Below are positions 17,098 through 25,440 of a stretch of DNA of 64,000 nt, piece by piece. The first letter of the stretch is position 1. Every line of letters begins with the position of its first letter. The stretch is from Acidovorax sp. NB1 (GTDB taxonomy: Bacteria > Pseudomonadota > Gammaproteobacteria > Burkholderiales > Burkholderiaceae_C). Under the pieces are notes generated by a model. That model saw nothing but the letters and a program-made list of their open reading frames with translations. It was not told the origin of the DNA and made no database searches. The position numbers and the translations under genes are program-made. The stretch spans positions 1 through 64,000 of the forward strand of contig NZ_BJHU01000040.1 of NCBI RefSeq assembly GCF_005405905.1, written 5' to 3'.

Positions 17098-18348
17098 ATG
17101 CAAATCTACATGGTGGGCGGCGCGGTCCGCGACAAGCTGCTGGGCCGGCCGGTGAATGACCACGACTGGGTGGTGGTGGGCGCCACGCCCGAGCAGATGC
17201 TGGCGCAGGGCTACCTGCCCGTGGGGCGCGACTTCCCCGTCTTTTTGCACCCCGAGACCCGCGAGGAATACGCGCTGGCCCGCACCGAGCGCAAGAGCGG
17301 GCGTGGCTACCGGGGCTTTGTGGTGCACAGCGCACCGGATGTGACGCTGGAAGAAGACCTCTCGCGCCGCGATCTTACTATCAATGCAATAGCTGAAAGT
17401 ACAGACGGGGCGGGCGCAGAGGGCATTTTTGACCCCTATTCTGGAGCCCAGGACATTGAGGCCCGTGTGCTGCGCCATGTGACCGATGCCTTCCGCGAGG
17501 ACCCGGTGCGCATCCTGCGTGTGGCGCGGTTTGCTGCGCGTTTCACCGACTTCAGCGTGGCGCCCGAAACCATGCAGCTCATGCGCGAGATGGTGGAGCG
17601 CGGCGAGGTGGACCACCTGGTGCCCGAACGGGTGTGGCAGGAGCTGGCGCGCGGGCTGATGGAAGAAAAGCCCTCGCGCATGTTCGAGGTGCTGCGCGAC
17701 TGTGGCGCGCTGGCCGTGCTGCTGCCCGAGGTGGCGCGCCTGTGGGGCGTGCCCCAGCGCGCCGACTACCACCCCGAGGTGGACACCGGCGTGCACCTGA
17801 TGATGGTGCTGGACATGGCAGCGCGGCTGCAAGCGCCGCTCACCGTGCGCTTTGCCTGCCTGGCACACGACCTGGGCAAGGGCACCACGCCCGCCGATGT
17901 GCTGCCGCGCCACATCGACCACGAAACCCGCAGCGCCGAGCTGCTGAAAGACGTGGCTGAGCGCCTGCGCGTGCCGGTGGACTGCCGCGAGACGGCCGAT
18001 GTGGTGGCGCGTGAACATGGGCACATCCACCGCAGCCAGGACCTGTCGGCCGCAGCGCTGGTGCGCCTGCTGGAACGCTGCGACGCGATCCGCAAGCCCG
18101 AGCGGTTTGCCGAAATCCTGCTGGCCTGCGAATGCGACGCGCGCGGGCGGCTGGGGTTTGAAGAATCCGCCTACCCGCAGCGCCCCCGCCTGCTGGCCGT
18201 GCTGGCCGCCGTACAGGCCGTGGTCACGCGCGAGATTGCGGCGCAGGCCGCCGCCAAGGGCCAGAGCGGTCCGCAGGTGGGTGCACTGATCCACCAGGCA
18301 CGGGTGGAGGCCGTGGCGCAGTGGCTCAGCGCGCCCACCGCGCACTAA
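17098..18348 (+). CDS. cca: Multifunctional CCA-adding enzyme
   Basis: 416 residues. Adds or repairs the 3' CCA of tRNA. The nucleotidyltransferase head shows [20 protein letters not shown] with DHD as metal ligands, then [11 protein letters not shown] and [11 protein letters not shown]. An HD domain ([10 protein letters not shown]) in the C-terminal half marks the multifunctional class with phosphohydrolase activity. A dispersed element overlaps residues 94-113, beginning inside the conserved RRDLTINA block. Against E. coli Cca (from memory) the loop before DPY is only about four residues longer. The stop TAA is in a palindrome shared with the convergent nrsF stop. Confidence 0.95.
   Translation: MQIYMVGGAVRDKLLGRPVNDHDWVVVGATPEQMLAQGYLPVGRDFPVFLHPETREEYALARTERKSGRGYRGFVVHSAPDVTLEEDLSRRDLTINAIAESTDGAGAEGIFDPYSGAQDIEARVLRHVTDAFREDPVRILRVARFAARFTDFSVAPETMQLMREMVERGEVDHLVPERVWQELARGLMEEKPSRMFEVLRDCGALAVLLPEVARLWGVPQRADYHPEVDTGVHLMMVLDMAARLQAPLTVRFACLAHDLGKGTTPADVLPRHIDHETRSAELLKDVAERLRVPVDCRETADVVAREHGHIHRSQDLSAAALVRLLERCDAIRKPERFAEILLACECDARGRLGFEESAYPQRPRLLAVLAAVQAVVTREIAAQAAAKGQSGPQVGALIHQARVEAVAQWLSAPTAH
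17377..17434 (+). repeat. Dispersed ~60-bp element, copy 4 (inside cca)
   Basis: Plus-strand blocks CTATCAATGCAATAGCTG, GGGCGCAGAGGGCATTTTTGACC. Fully translated in the cca frame, where ATAGCT is read as Ile-Ala. It contains the codon ATA, rare in this GC-rich gene. Confidence 0.7.
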
Positions 18349-18360
18349 GAGCGGCTCTTA
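18346..18360. other. Palindrome spanning two convergent stop codons
   Basis: TAAGAGC-G-GCTCTTA is a perfect 7-bp inverted repeat with a single central base. Its left TAA is the cca stop and its right TTA is the nrsF stop on the other strand. It could fold into a short stem in either transcript, but there is no T-run. Confidence 0.55.
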
Positions 18361-18999
18361 CCAGCGCAGCAGGCGCGGCCCCAGTACGGCGCCCAGCGCG
18401 GTGGGGATGGCGATGCCCGCCAGGTACCACACCGCCAGGAAGGGTGTGGCCATCTCGGGGCAGTGAAGGGCATAGACCAAGGCGCCCAGCGCCCCGGCCA
18501 GCAGGCCCGCGCCCGCACCCGCCCAAGCCAGGCGGGTGGGCGCCGCGCCCTTAAGCGCCCAGAACCCGGCCACAAACGCAGGCACCGACAGCGCCGCGAT
18601 GTTGAACGGGCAGGTGCGCCAGGTGCTGCCCAGGATGAGCGGCGCACGCTCAGCTGCAGGCACCTGTGCCAACGCCACTGCGGCCAGGGCCCACAGCACC
18701 AGCGGTGGCACGGCCAGCCACAGGGCAGCGTGGACCAGCGGCATGCCCGGGCGGGCCATGCGGCGCAGCAGCGCCAGGCCTGCAGCCGCCAGGGCGGCCG
18801 CAAACACCAGCTTGCCCCAGAACATGGGCAGCGCCATGGTCACCAGCAGGTCAGGGCGCAGGCCAAACAGCGCCAGCATCAGCACCCCGGCGCCCGCAAT
18901 GCCGACGGCGCTGGCAACGGCAAACCGTTGCTCGATGGCGGTACGCTGCACGGGCCGGTCGTCCGCAGCCAACAGGTGGATCAATTCATCGGTTTTCAT
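18358..18999 (-). CDS. nrsF: NrsF/DUF1109 anti-sigma factor of the SigF-type sigma factor
   Basis: 213 residues with six hydrophobic segments and a short cytoplasmic N-terminus (MKTDELIHLLAADDRPVQR) that would hold the sigma factor at the inner membrane. Two Cys, Cys130 in STWRTCPFN and Cys180 in ALHCPEMATPF, occupy the positions of the pair reported in Caulobacter NrsF to respond to metal stress (from memory). It follows the sigma gene with one base between stop and start, so the two are co-expressed and probably coupled. It is convergent with cca. Confidence 0.88.
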   Translation of the reverse strand: MKTDELIHLLAADDRPVQRTAIEQRFAVASAVGIAGAGVLMLALFGLRPDLLVTMALPMFWGKLVFAAALAAAGLALLRRMARPGMPLVHAALWLAVPPLVLWALAAVALAQVPAAERAPLILGSTWRTCPFNIAALSVPAFVAGFWALKGAAPTRLAWAGAGAGLLAGALGALVYALHCPEMATPFLAVWYLAGIAIPTALGAVLGPRLLRW

Positions 19000-19000
19000 G

Positions 19001-19627
19001 CTATTTCCTCTGGGGCTTCCGCACCTCGGGGTGCAACACGGCCCGGTCTTGTGTGCCGGGCGGTGCGCCTGAACCCTGTGGCGCGTAAGCCATGTCCCTG
19101 ATCCTGGCGGCCAGGGCCTTGAGCCCCCGGTGCACGCCCACTTTGACGGCCGACTCCGACAGCCCCGTGAGGCGTGCCGTCTCGACCACCGACAAACCTT
19201 CCAGCTTCACATACTCGATCGGCAGGCACTGCTTGTCAGGCAGGGTCTGCAACAACTGCCCCAGGTCGCGCCGCGCCTCGGCCGCCTCGCTGTCGCTGCT
19301 GGCAAACAGCTCGTCCGCATCGTCCAGCGGGTCGTTGCGCGCCTCCTTGGCGGCATGCGAGCGCAGCCAGTCGATAAGCTTGTAGCGCGCAATCGCATGC
19401 GCCCAGGCCGTCACCGGCATCTCGGGCCGGTAGGTGTGGCGCTGGTTGTGCACGGCCAGCAGCGTCTCCTGAACCAGATCCTCCACCTCGTCGGGCCGCT
19501 GCGCCAGGCGGCGGCGCAAAAACGCGCGCAGGTGAGCGCTCAGCTCTTTCAGAAAGCGCTGGTAGGCGGCAGCGTCCGCGTCCAGCCCCTGCAGCAGCAA
19601 GCCGCGCAGCCGTTCTTCTATCTCCAT
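19001..19627 (-). CDS. sigF: ECF-type RNA polymerase sigma factor, SigF-like
   Basis: 208 residues with region 2 ([52 protein letters not shown]) and region 4 ([40 protein letters not shown]). The partner DUF1109 gene assigns it to the SigF/NrsF group. Start ATG 19627 is chosen because the promoter motif GTAACC-N16-CGAATT (19645-19672) ends 18 nt before it; the longer frame would start upstream of the promoter. Autoregulation is therefore likely, with joint control of the divergent buf genes. The trigger is probably copper or another metal, by analogy with Caulobacter. Confidence 0.88.
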   Translation of the reverse strand: MEIEERLRGLLLQGLDADAAAYQRFLKELSAHLRAFLRRRLAQRPDEVEDLVQETLLAVHNQRHTYRPEMPVTAWAHAIARYKLIDWLRSHAAKEARNDPLDDADELFASSDSEAAEARRDLGQLLQTLPDKQCLPIEYVKLEGLSVVETARLTGLSESAVKVGVHRGLKALAARIRDMAYAPQGSGAPPGTQDRAVLHPEVRKPQRK

Positions 19628-19644
19628 GGTGTCTCCCTGAGGGG

Positions 19645-19672
19645 AATTCGGGTCCTGAGGCTTGTGGGTTAC
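19645..19672 (-). promoter_or_regulatory. SigF-type promoter of sigF-nrsF
   Basis: Minus-strand GTAACC (19672-19667), 16-nt spacer, CGAATT (19650-19645). This equals the GTAACC-N16-CGAA consensus I recall for Caulobacter SigF. The sigF ATG lies 18 nt downstream. Confidence 0.8.
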
Positions 19673-19716
19673 ACCCCGTGCGAAAAAAACAATGGACAAC
19701 TATTTATAGATGCGGT

Positions 19717-19744
19717 GTAACCGGCCCACGGGGCTGCGCGAATT
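19717..19744 (+). promoter_or_regulatory. SigF-type promoter of bufA1BC-doxX
   Basis: Plus-strand GTAACC (19717-19722), 16-nt spacer, CGAATT (19739-19744): the same boxes and spacing as the divergent promoter 44 bp away. The bufA1 ATG lies about 80 nt downstream. Confidence 0.8.
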
Positions 19745-19825
19745 ACAACGCAGATCGGGCAGTTTGGAGCAGCCACTGTGCAGCCCCGGTCAGTTTCAAC
19801 CCTTACTTTTCTGGAGAACCTCACC

Positions 19826-20113
19826 ATGACCACTCGTACCCTCAGCATCGGCGCCCTTGCACTTGCCGCCCTGGCTTCTGGTGCATCCATTGCCCAGACC
19901 AAGCCCGCCGAAGGAGCCAAGCCTGCCATGGAGAAGTGCTACGGCGTGTCGATGGCCGGCAAGAACGACTGTGCAGCAGGCCCCGGCACCACCTGCGCCG
20001 GTTCGTCCAAGATGGACTATCAGGGCAACGCCTGGAAGTTTGTGCCCGCAGGCACATGCACCACGATCAAGACGCCCAAGGGCATGGGCTCGCTGGCCCC
20101 CACCAAGGCCTGA
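19826..20113 (+). CDS. bufA1: BufA1-type bufferin precursor (DUF2282)
   Basis: 95 residues. Sec signal peptide ([20 protein letters not shown], cleavage near residue 23), then a small Cys-containing mature part: [17 protein letters not shown] with Cys38 and Cys49, TTCAGSS with Cys57, [11 protein letters not shown] with Cys78. DUF2282 proteins of this kind have recently been described as periplasmic copper-binding RiPPs (bufferins) whose Cys are modified by the linked MNIO enzyme. Start ATG 19826 has CTGGAG upstream and gives a clean signal peptide. First gene after the SigF-type promoter; bufB follows after 3 bp. Confidence 0.88.
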   Translation: MTTRTLSIGALALAALASGASIAQTKPAEGAKPAMEKCYGVSMAGKNDCAAGPGTTCAGSSKMDYQGNAWKFVPAGTCTTIKTPKGMGSLAPTKA

Positions 20114-20116
20114 CCG

Positions 20117-20968
20117 ATGACCAAGTGCCCTCTCACCGCCGGCCTGGGTCTCAAGCCCCAGCACTACGACGAGGCGCTGCGGTGCACCGCCCCCGGCCTG
20201 TGGTGGGAGGTGCACCCCGAGAACTACCTGGCCAACGGCGGCCCGCGCCTGGCCTGGCTCGAAGCCATCCGTGCGCGCCACCCGGTGGCCCTGCATGGCG
20301 TGTCGCTGTCGCTCGCAGCCGACGCGCCGCCCGATGCGGCCCACCTGGCGCGGCTAGCTGCCCTCGCAAAGCGTGTGGAGCCCGCCATCATTTCAGAGCA
20401 CCTGGCCTGGTCCACCTGGCGCGGGCAGTACCTGCCTGACCTGCTGCCGTTTCCGCGCACACAGGCCGCATTGCAGCGCATTGCAGACAACATCGCCCGC
20501 ACGCAGGATGTGCTGCAACGCCCCATCGCCATCGAGAACCCCACGCATTACCTGCACATCGACGGCCATGACTGGCTGGAGACCGAGTTTCTGGCCGAGC
20601 TGGTGCGGCGCACCGGCTGCGCCCTGCTGCTGGACGTGAACAACGTGTACATCAGCGCCAACAACCTGGGCTTTGACGCACAGGCCTACCTCAACGCTTT
20701 CCCACTGCACGCCGTGGCCGAAATACACCTGGCGGGCCACCATGCGGACCCGGTGCATGGCGATGCGCTGCTCATCGACAGCCACGATGCGCCTGTGGCG
20801 CCCGTCGTGTGGGCGCTGTACGCGCAGGTGATCGCACGCACCGGCCCTGTGCCCACCCTCATCGAGCGAGACGACCAGCTGCCCGTCTTCAGCGAACTGC
20901 TGGCCGAGAGGGAACAGGCCCACAACGCGCTCACCGCAGCGCAGCCCGAGGAGGCAGCGTGCAGCTGA
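20117..20968 (+). CDS. bufB: MNIO-family bufferin maturase (DUF692)
   Basis: 283 residues, TIM-barrel DUF692 family. Multinuclear non-haem iron enzymes of this type oxidise Cys of the precursor peptide. Putative metal ligands appear in the usual order: Glu/His in WWEVHPENY, His in ALHGVSLSLA, Glu-His in IISEHLAWS, Glu/Asn in IENPTHYL, Asp-Asn in LLDVNNVYISANN, His in EIHLAGHH, and Glu-Arg-Asp in LIERDDQLP. The N-terminal GLGLKPQHYDEAL is also typical. The 3' end overlaps bufC by 10 bp. The partner precursor and BufC are adjacent, which supports the assignment. Confidence 0.9.
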   Translation: MTKCPLTAGLGLKPQHYDEALRCTAPGLWWEVHPENYLANGGPRLAWLEAIRARHPVALHGVSLSLAADAPPDAAHLARLAALAKRVEPAIISEHLAWSTWRGQYLPDLLPFPRTQAALQRIADNIARTQDVLQRPIAIENPTHYLHIDGHDWLETEFLAELVRRTGCALLLDVNNVYISANNLGFDAQAYLNAFPLHAVAEIHLAGHHADPVHGDALLIDSHDAPVAPVVWALYAQVIARTGPVPTLIERDDQLPVFSELLAEREQAHNALTAAQPEEAACS

Positions 20969-21732
20969 GCACCTTCCAGGACGGCTTCTCTGCCGCACTG
21001 CTCGGCCAGGCAGCCGATGCGCCGTGGCTGTCTGCACTGGAGTCTCAACCGGGTTTTGCCGTGTACCGCAACACCGTGCTCAAGGGCTGCATCGATGCGC
21101 TGCAGGCCAACTACCCCACGGTGTGCCAGCTGGTGGGCGAAGACTGGTTCCGCGCTGCTGCGGCGGTGTTTGCCCGCACCCAGCCTCCAGGTGACGGCCT
21201 GTTGGTGGACTACGGCGCGGGGTTTGCCGATTTTCTGGCCGACTTTGCACCGGCCGCCGAGCTGCCCTATCTGCCTGCCGTGGCGCGCCTGGACCGCTGC
21301 TGGACCGAATGCCATCTGGCAGCAGATGCCACCGCCGTGGACCGACACTGGCTGGCACACCAGACCCCTGACACCTTGCCCCAAGCATCACTGCGGCCCC
21401 ACCCCGCTGCACGCTGGGCTTGGTGCGAAGAACATCCCGCCTACGCCCTGTGGCACAACCACCGTGAAGGCCTGACCCCGGCAGAGCCGCTGGAGTGGAC
21501 GGGCGATGGCGCCTTGCTCACCCGGCCCCACGCAGAAGTGGTGTGGCACCCCGTGTCGCGGGCAGGCGTGGTTTTTTTGGACGCCTGCGCCGATGGCCAC
21601 ACGCTGGAGGCCGCCGCCACTTCGGCCCTGAATGCAGAACCCACCGCCGACTTTGCCGCCCTGATCAGCACCTTGCTGGACGCAGGCGCCTTGATACCCA
21701 CCGATTTACCCACCGATTCACGCCCAGGCTGA
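20959..21732 (+). CDS. bufC: BufC/HvfC-family peptide-modification partner (DUF2063)
   Basis: 257 residues. The N-terminal DUF2063 domain has [57 protein letters not shown] and [20 protein letters not shown], the standard BufC/HvfC pattern. These proteins are thought to present the precursor peptide to the MNIO enzyme. The start is GTG 20959 with GAGGAGG 3-9 nt upstream, overlapping the bufB 3' end, so coupled translation is likely. The much longer upstream open frame is a shadow of bufB. Confidence 0.88.
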   Translation: MQLSTFQDGFSAALLGQAADAPWLSALESQPGFAVYRNTVLKGCIDALQANYPTVCQLVGEDWFRAAAAVFARTQPPGDGLLVDYGAGFADFLADFAPAAELPYLPAVARLDRCWTECHLAADATAVDRHWLAHQTPDTLPQASLRPHPAARWAWCEEHPAYALWHNHREGLTPAEPLEWTGDGALLTRPHAEVVWHPVSRAGVVFLDACADGHTLEAAATSALNAEPTADFAALISTLLDAGALIPTDLPTDSRPG

Positions 21733-21742
21733 GGAGCCCTTC

Positions 21743-22216
21743 ATGACCACCAGCACACACTTCCCCACTGCACCCGCCAAAGGCCCCCGCGTGCTCTTGG
21801 CGCGCCTGGCCGACACCGCCAACTGGCTCACTCCGCACAGCCTGCTGGCCCTGGTCAACCGGGTGGCTATCGCGGGCATCTTCTGGATGTCGGCACGCAC
21901 CAAGGTCGAGGGCTGGTTCACCATCTCCGACAGCGCGTATGCGCTGTTCCGCGACGAATACAAGCTGCCCGTGCTACCGCCCGAGCTGGCGGCGCAGATG
22001 GCCACCGTGGCGGAGCACCTGTTTCCGGTGCTGCTGGTGCTGGGCCTGTTTACGCGTTTGTCGGCGCTGGCACTGCTGGGCATGACACTGACGATTCAAC
22101 TGTTTGTCTACCCGGACGCATGGCCCACCCACCTGTCGTGGGCGGGGCTGATGCTGTACCTGGTGGGGCGCGGTGCAGGCAACGTGTCGCTGGACCGCGT
22201 GCTGGGAATCCGCTGA
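21743..22216 (+). CDS. DoxX family membrane protein
   Basis: 157 residues with about four hydrophobic segments ([75 protein letters not shown]). DoxX proteins often close bufA-bufB-bufC operons; one suggestion is that they supply redox function to the pathway, which is not proven. It begins 10 bp after bufC with GAGGAG upstream, so it belongs to the same transcript. It is convergent with trxC. Confidence 0.85.
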   Translation: MTTSTHFPTAPAKGPRVLLARLADTANWLTPHSLLALVNRVAIAGIFWMSARTKVEGWFTISDSAYALFRDEYKLPVLPPELAAQMATVAEHLFPVLLVLGLFTRLSALALLGMTLTIQLFVYPDAWPTHLSWAGLMLYLVGRGAGNVSLDRVLGIR

Positions 22217-22226
22217 CCGCTGCGCA

Positions 22227-22664
22227 TCAACCTGCGGTGGTGCGCACCCAGCGCACGATGTCTGCCGCCCCCAGTGCGCCCGAAATGCGCCCCACCTCGC
22301 GCCCCTGCTGGAACAGGATCATGGTCGGAATGCTGCGGATGGCATAGCGCGCCGCGATGGCCTGCTGGTCTTCGGAGTTGAGCTTGGCCAGGTGCACGCG
22401 GGGTTCCAGCTCGCGGGCGGCCTGCGCAAAGGCGGGCGCCATCTGTCGGCAGGGACCACACCACGGGGCCCAGAAGTCCACCAGCACCGGGATATGGCTG
22501 CGCGCCACATGCTTGTCAAAGCTGGTCGCATCCAGCTCCAGCGGTGCCCCCGCAAACAGGGGCCGATGGCATTGGCCGCAATCGGGCCCGCTGCCCAGGT
22601 CGGCGCTCTGCACGCGGTTGGTGGTGTGGCAATGGGGGCAGACGATGTGCAGGGCTTCGGTCAT
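22227..22664 (-). CDS. trxC: Thioredoxin 2
   Basis: 145 residues. An N-terminal zinc ribbon with Cys9, Cys12, Cys29 and Cys32 (CPHC and CGQC) precedes a thioredoxin fold with the active site WCGPC (68-72) and cis-Pro IRSIPTMILF. That two-part structure is TrxC, a cytoplasmic disulphide reductase often induced by oxidative stress. Start ATG 22664 begins MTEALHIVCPHC; the longer frame upstream lacks homology. It is convergent with the DoxX gene (10 bp between stops). Confidence 0.92.
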   Translation of the reverse strand: MTEALHIVCPHCHTTNRVQSADLGSGPDCGQCHRPLFAGAPLELDATSFDKHVARSHIPVLVDFWAPWCGPCRQMAPAFAQAARELEPRVHLAKLNSEDQQAIAARYAIRSIPTMILFQQGREVGRISGALGAADIVRWVRTTAG

Positions 22665-22852
22665 GGCGCGGCAAGGGTTGGAGGCAAACGATTTGCAAAT
22701 CACATGGCGCCGCAGGCGCTTCGTTTCAAGGCTCCGCCCCGCAATCTGCGGCCACCCCAGTTGCAACCGGTCGCAGACCTTGCGCGCGTTTACCACCCTT
22801 GAATCCCCCTGGTGGCCTTGCCTGCATTGCAGCGTCTGCTATGGTTTGGCGC

Positions 22853-23590
22853 ATGCAGCTGCTCCCCACACTGACAACTGCCCATGCGCTTTTTCTCGAT
22901 TTCGATGGCACGCTCACCGAGCTGGCGCCGCGCCCCGAGGCGGTGCGCATCGCATCGGGCCTGATTCCCACGCTGTCATCGTTGCACGCCCAGTTGGGTG
23001 GGGCGCTGGTCATCGTGACCGGCAGGCCCGAAGCCGACATCGACGGATTTCTGGCGCCGCTGCGCCTGCCGCTGGCGAGCGAACATGGGGCCCAATACCG
23101 CCTCTTTGACACTTCGGTGCCCGCCACCGCACCACCCGCCCTGGAGCCCGTCTTGCAGGCCGCCCAGGCCCTGGCAGCGCGCCACCCCGGCCTGCTGGTG
23201 GAAACCAAACGCGTGAGCGTCGCCCTGCACTACCGCCTGGCGCCCCACCTCGAATCCCTGTGCCACGACACGCTGGTGCGGGCCATGCGCGAGGTGGACG
23301 GTGTGGAACTGCTGCGCGGCAAATGCGTCTTTGAAGTGAAGCCCCGTGGTATTCACAAGGGCCAGGCCATCATCGACTTCATGACGCAACCCCCCTTTGA
23401 GGGCCGCACGCCGGTCTTTGTGGGCGATGACGTCACCGACGAGGCCGGCTTTGCCGCTGTGCAGTCGCTCGGCGGCTGGGGCATCAAGGTGGGCGAAGGG
23501 CCCACCATGGCACAACACCGCTGCATGACATCGGCCGCACTGCGGGGCTGGCTGTCTTCTGCACGCACAACGCTGGAGCGCGAACGATGA
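22853..23590 (+). CDS. otsB: Trehalose-6-phosphate phosphatase
   Basis: 245 residues, HAD superfamily. Removes phosphate from trehalose 6-phosphate. Catalytic DFDGTL has Asp16 and Asp18; VIVTGRPEADID, KRVSVALHYRLAP and the magnesium motif FVGDDVTDEAGF follow. Start ATG 22853 is chosen; ATG 22841 four codons upstream is also possible. The stop overlaps the GH15 start (ATGA), and otsA comes third, making a compact trehalose locus. Confidence 0.92.
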   Translation: MQLLPTLTTAHALFLDFDGTLTELAPRPEAVRIASGLIPTLSSLHAQLGGALVIVTGRPEADIDGFLAPLRLPLASEHGAQYRLFDTSVPATAPPALEPVLQAAQALAARHPGLLVETKRVSVALHYRLAPHLESLCHDTLVRAMREVDGVELLRGKCVFEVKPRGIHKGQAIIDFMTQPPFEGRTPVFVGDDVTDEAGFAAVQSLGGWGIKVGEGPTMAQHRCMTSAALRGWLSSARTTLERER

Positions 23591-25392
23591 ACACCGCCGC
23601 CACACAGCCCCAGACGGGCTCGCTCAACCTCGGGATGATCGGCAACTGCGCCATCAGCGCACTCATCGACGACCACGCCCGCATGGTGTGGTGCTGCCTG
23701 CCGCGCTTTGATGGCGACCCGGTGTTCAACGCCTTGCTGCAGCCTGGCGACGAGGGCAGCCACTTTGCGATCGAGCTGGAAGACCTGGCATCGGCCCACC
23801 AGTGGTACGAGCCCAACACAGCCGTCTTGCGCACACAGTTGTTCGACAAGGCGGGCCATGGCATCGAGATCACCGACTTTGCGCCGCGCTTTTACAGCCG
23901 CTCGCGCTACTTCCGGCCCATGACGCTGGTGCGCCGGGTGCGCCCCATCCAGGGCTCGCCGCGCATACGGGTGGCGCTCAAGGTGCGCTACGACTGGGGC
24001 CAGACCACGCCCGAGATCACGCGCGGCAGCAACCACATCCGCTATGTGGGCGAGAGCATGACGCTGCGCCTGTCCACCGATGCGCCGGTGTCGCATGTGC
24101 TGTCGGGTCAGGCGTTTGTGCTCACGCGCGAACACAACTTTCTGCTGGGCGCCGACGAGACGCTGGTGGATGGCATTGCGGACACCGCCCGCCACTTCGA
24201 GCAGGAGACCACGGCCTACTGGCGCAGCTGGAGCCGCGCGCTGGCCATCCCGCTGGAATGGCAGGACGCGGTGATCCGTGCGGCCATCACGCTCAAGCTG
24301 TCGTTGTACGAAGAAACCGGCGCCATCGTGGCTGCCATGACCACCAGCATCCCCGAGTCCGCCCACAGCGGCCGCAACTGGGACTATCGCTACTGCTGGC
24401 TGCGCGATGCTTTTTTTGTGGTGCGCGCGCTCAACAGCATCTCCGAGGTGGGCACCATGGAGGACTACCTGCGCTGGCTGAGCAACGTGGTGGTCGAAGG
24501 CGGCGACGGCCACATCCAGCCGCTGTATGGCATCGGGCTGGAGAAAGACCTGCCCGAGAGTTTTGTGCCCCAGCTGGCGGGCTACCGGGGCATGGGCCCG
24601 GTGCGCGTGGGCAACCAGGCGGCCGAGCATTTTCAGCACGACGTGTACGGCAACATCGTGCTGGGCGCGGCCCAGGCCTTCCACGACCACCGCCTGCTGC
24701 ACCGCGCGGGCCTGGCCGAATTCAAGCGGCTGGAACAGGTGGGCGACAACGCCGTGCGCGTGTACGGCCAGCCCGATGCGGGCATGTGGGAGCTGCGCAC
24801 GCGCGCCCGGGTGCACACCTCGTCGGCCCTGATGAGCTGGGCCGCCTGCGACCGCCTCGCCAAGATCGCCGCCACGCTGCAGCTGGCCGACCGTGCCAGC
24901 CACTGGCAGCAACATGCCGACCGCATGCGCGCCGAGATCCTCGACAAGTCGTGGTGCGAAGAGCGCCAAGCGTTTGCCGAGAGCTTTGGCGGGCATGAGC
25001 TGGATGCCAGCGTGTTGCTGATGGCCGAGGTGGGCCTCATCGACCCGAAAGACCCGCGCTTTGTGAGCACCGTGGAGGCCATGGAAAAAAGCCTGGGCGA
25101 TGGCCCCTACATGCGGCGCTACGAAGCGGCCGACGACTTCGGCAAGCCCGAAACGGCTTTCAACATCTGCACCTTCTGGCGCATCGACGCGCTGGCGCGC
25201 ATTGGCCGCAAGGCCGAGGCACGGGCCATCTTCGAGACCATGCTGGCCGCCCGCAACCCGCTGGGCCTGCTGTCGGAAGACACGCACCCCGACACCCGCG
25301 AGATGTGGGGCAACTTCCCACAGACCTACTCGATGGTGGGCGTGATCAACGCCGCCGTGCGCCTGTCGGCGCCCTGGGACAGCGTGATTTGA
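23587..25392 (+). CDS. Glycoside hydrolase family 15 protein
   Basis: 601 residues. An N-terminal beta-sandwich (NLGMIGNCAISALIDDHARM, VWCCLPRFDGDPVF) leads into an (alpha/alpha)6 barrel with HSGRNWDYRYCWLRDAFFVV and a late Glu-rich active-site region near EDTHPDTREMWGNFPQTYS. GH15 includes glucoamylases, glucodextranases and, in some bacteria, trehalases. Its position between otsB and otsA with a 4-bp overlap suggests a trehalose or alpha-glucan role, but substrate specificity is inference. No signal peptide, so it acts in the cytoplasm. Confidence 0.88.
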   Translation: MNTAATQPQTGSLNLGMIGNCAISALIDDHARMVWCCLPRFDGDPVFNALLQPGDEGSHFAIELEDLASAHQWYEPNTAVLRTQLFDKAGHGIEITDFAPRFYSRSRYFRPMTLVRRVRPIQGSPRIRVALKVRYDWGQTTPEITRGSNHIRYVGESMTLRLSTDAPVSHVLSGQAFVLTREHNFLLGADETLVDGIADTARHFEQETTAYWRSWSRALAIPLEWQDAVIRAAITLKLSLYEETGAIVAAMTTSIPESAHSGRNWDYRYCWLRDAFFVVRALNSISEVGTMEDYLRWLSNVVVEGGDGHIQPLYGIGLEKDLPESFVPQLAGYRGMGPVRVGNQAAEHFQHDVYGNIVLGAAQAFHDHRLLHRAGLAEFKRLEQVGDNAVRVYGQPDAGMWELRTRARVHTSSALMSWAACDRLAKIAATLQLADRASHWQQHADRMRAEILDKSWCEERQAFAESFGGHELDASVLLMAEVGLIDPKDPRFVSTVEAMEKSLGDGPYMRRYEAADDFGKPETAFNICTFWRIDALARIGRKAEARAIFETMLAARNPLGLLSEDTHPDTREMWGNFPQTYSMVGVINAAVRLSAPWDSVI

Positions 25393-25440
25393 GGCGCTGT
25401 CCGACAATGGCCGGGACCGATCCACAACGATGATCGGTCC

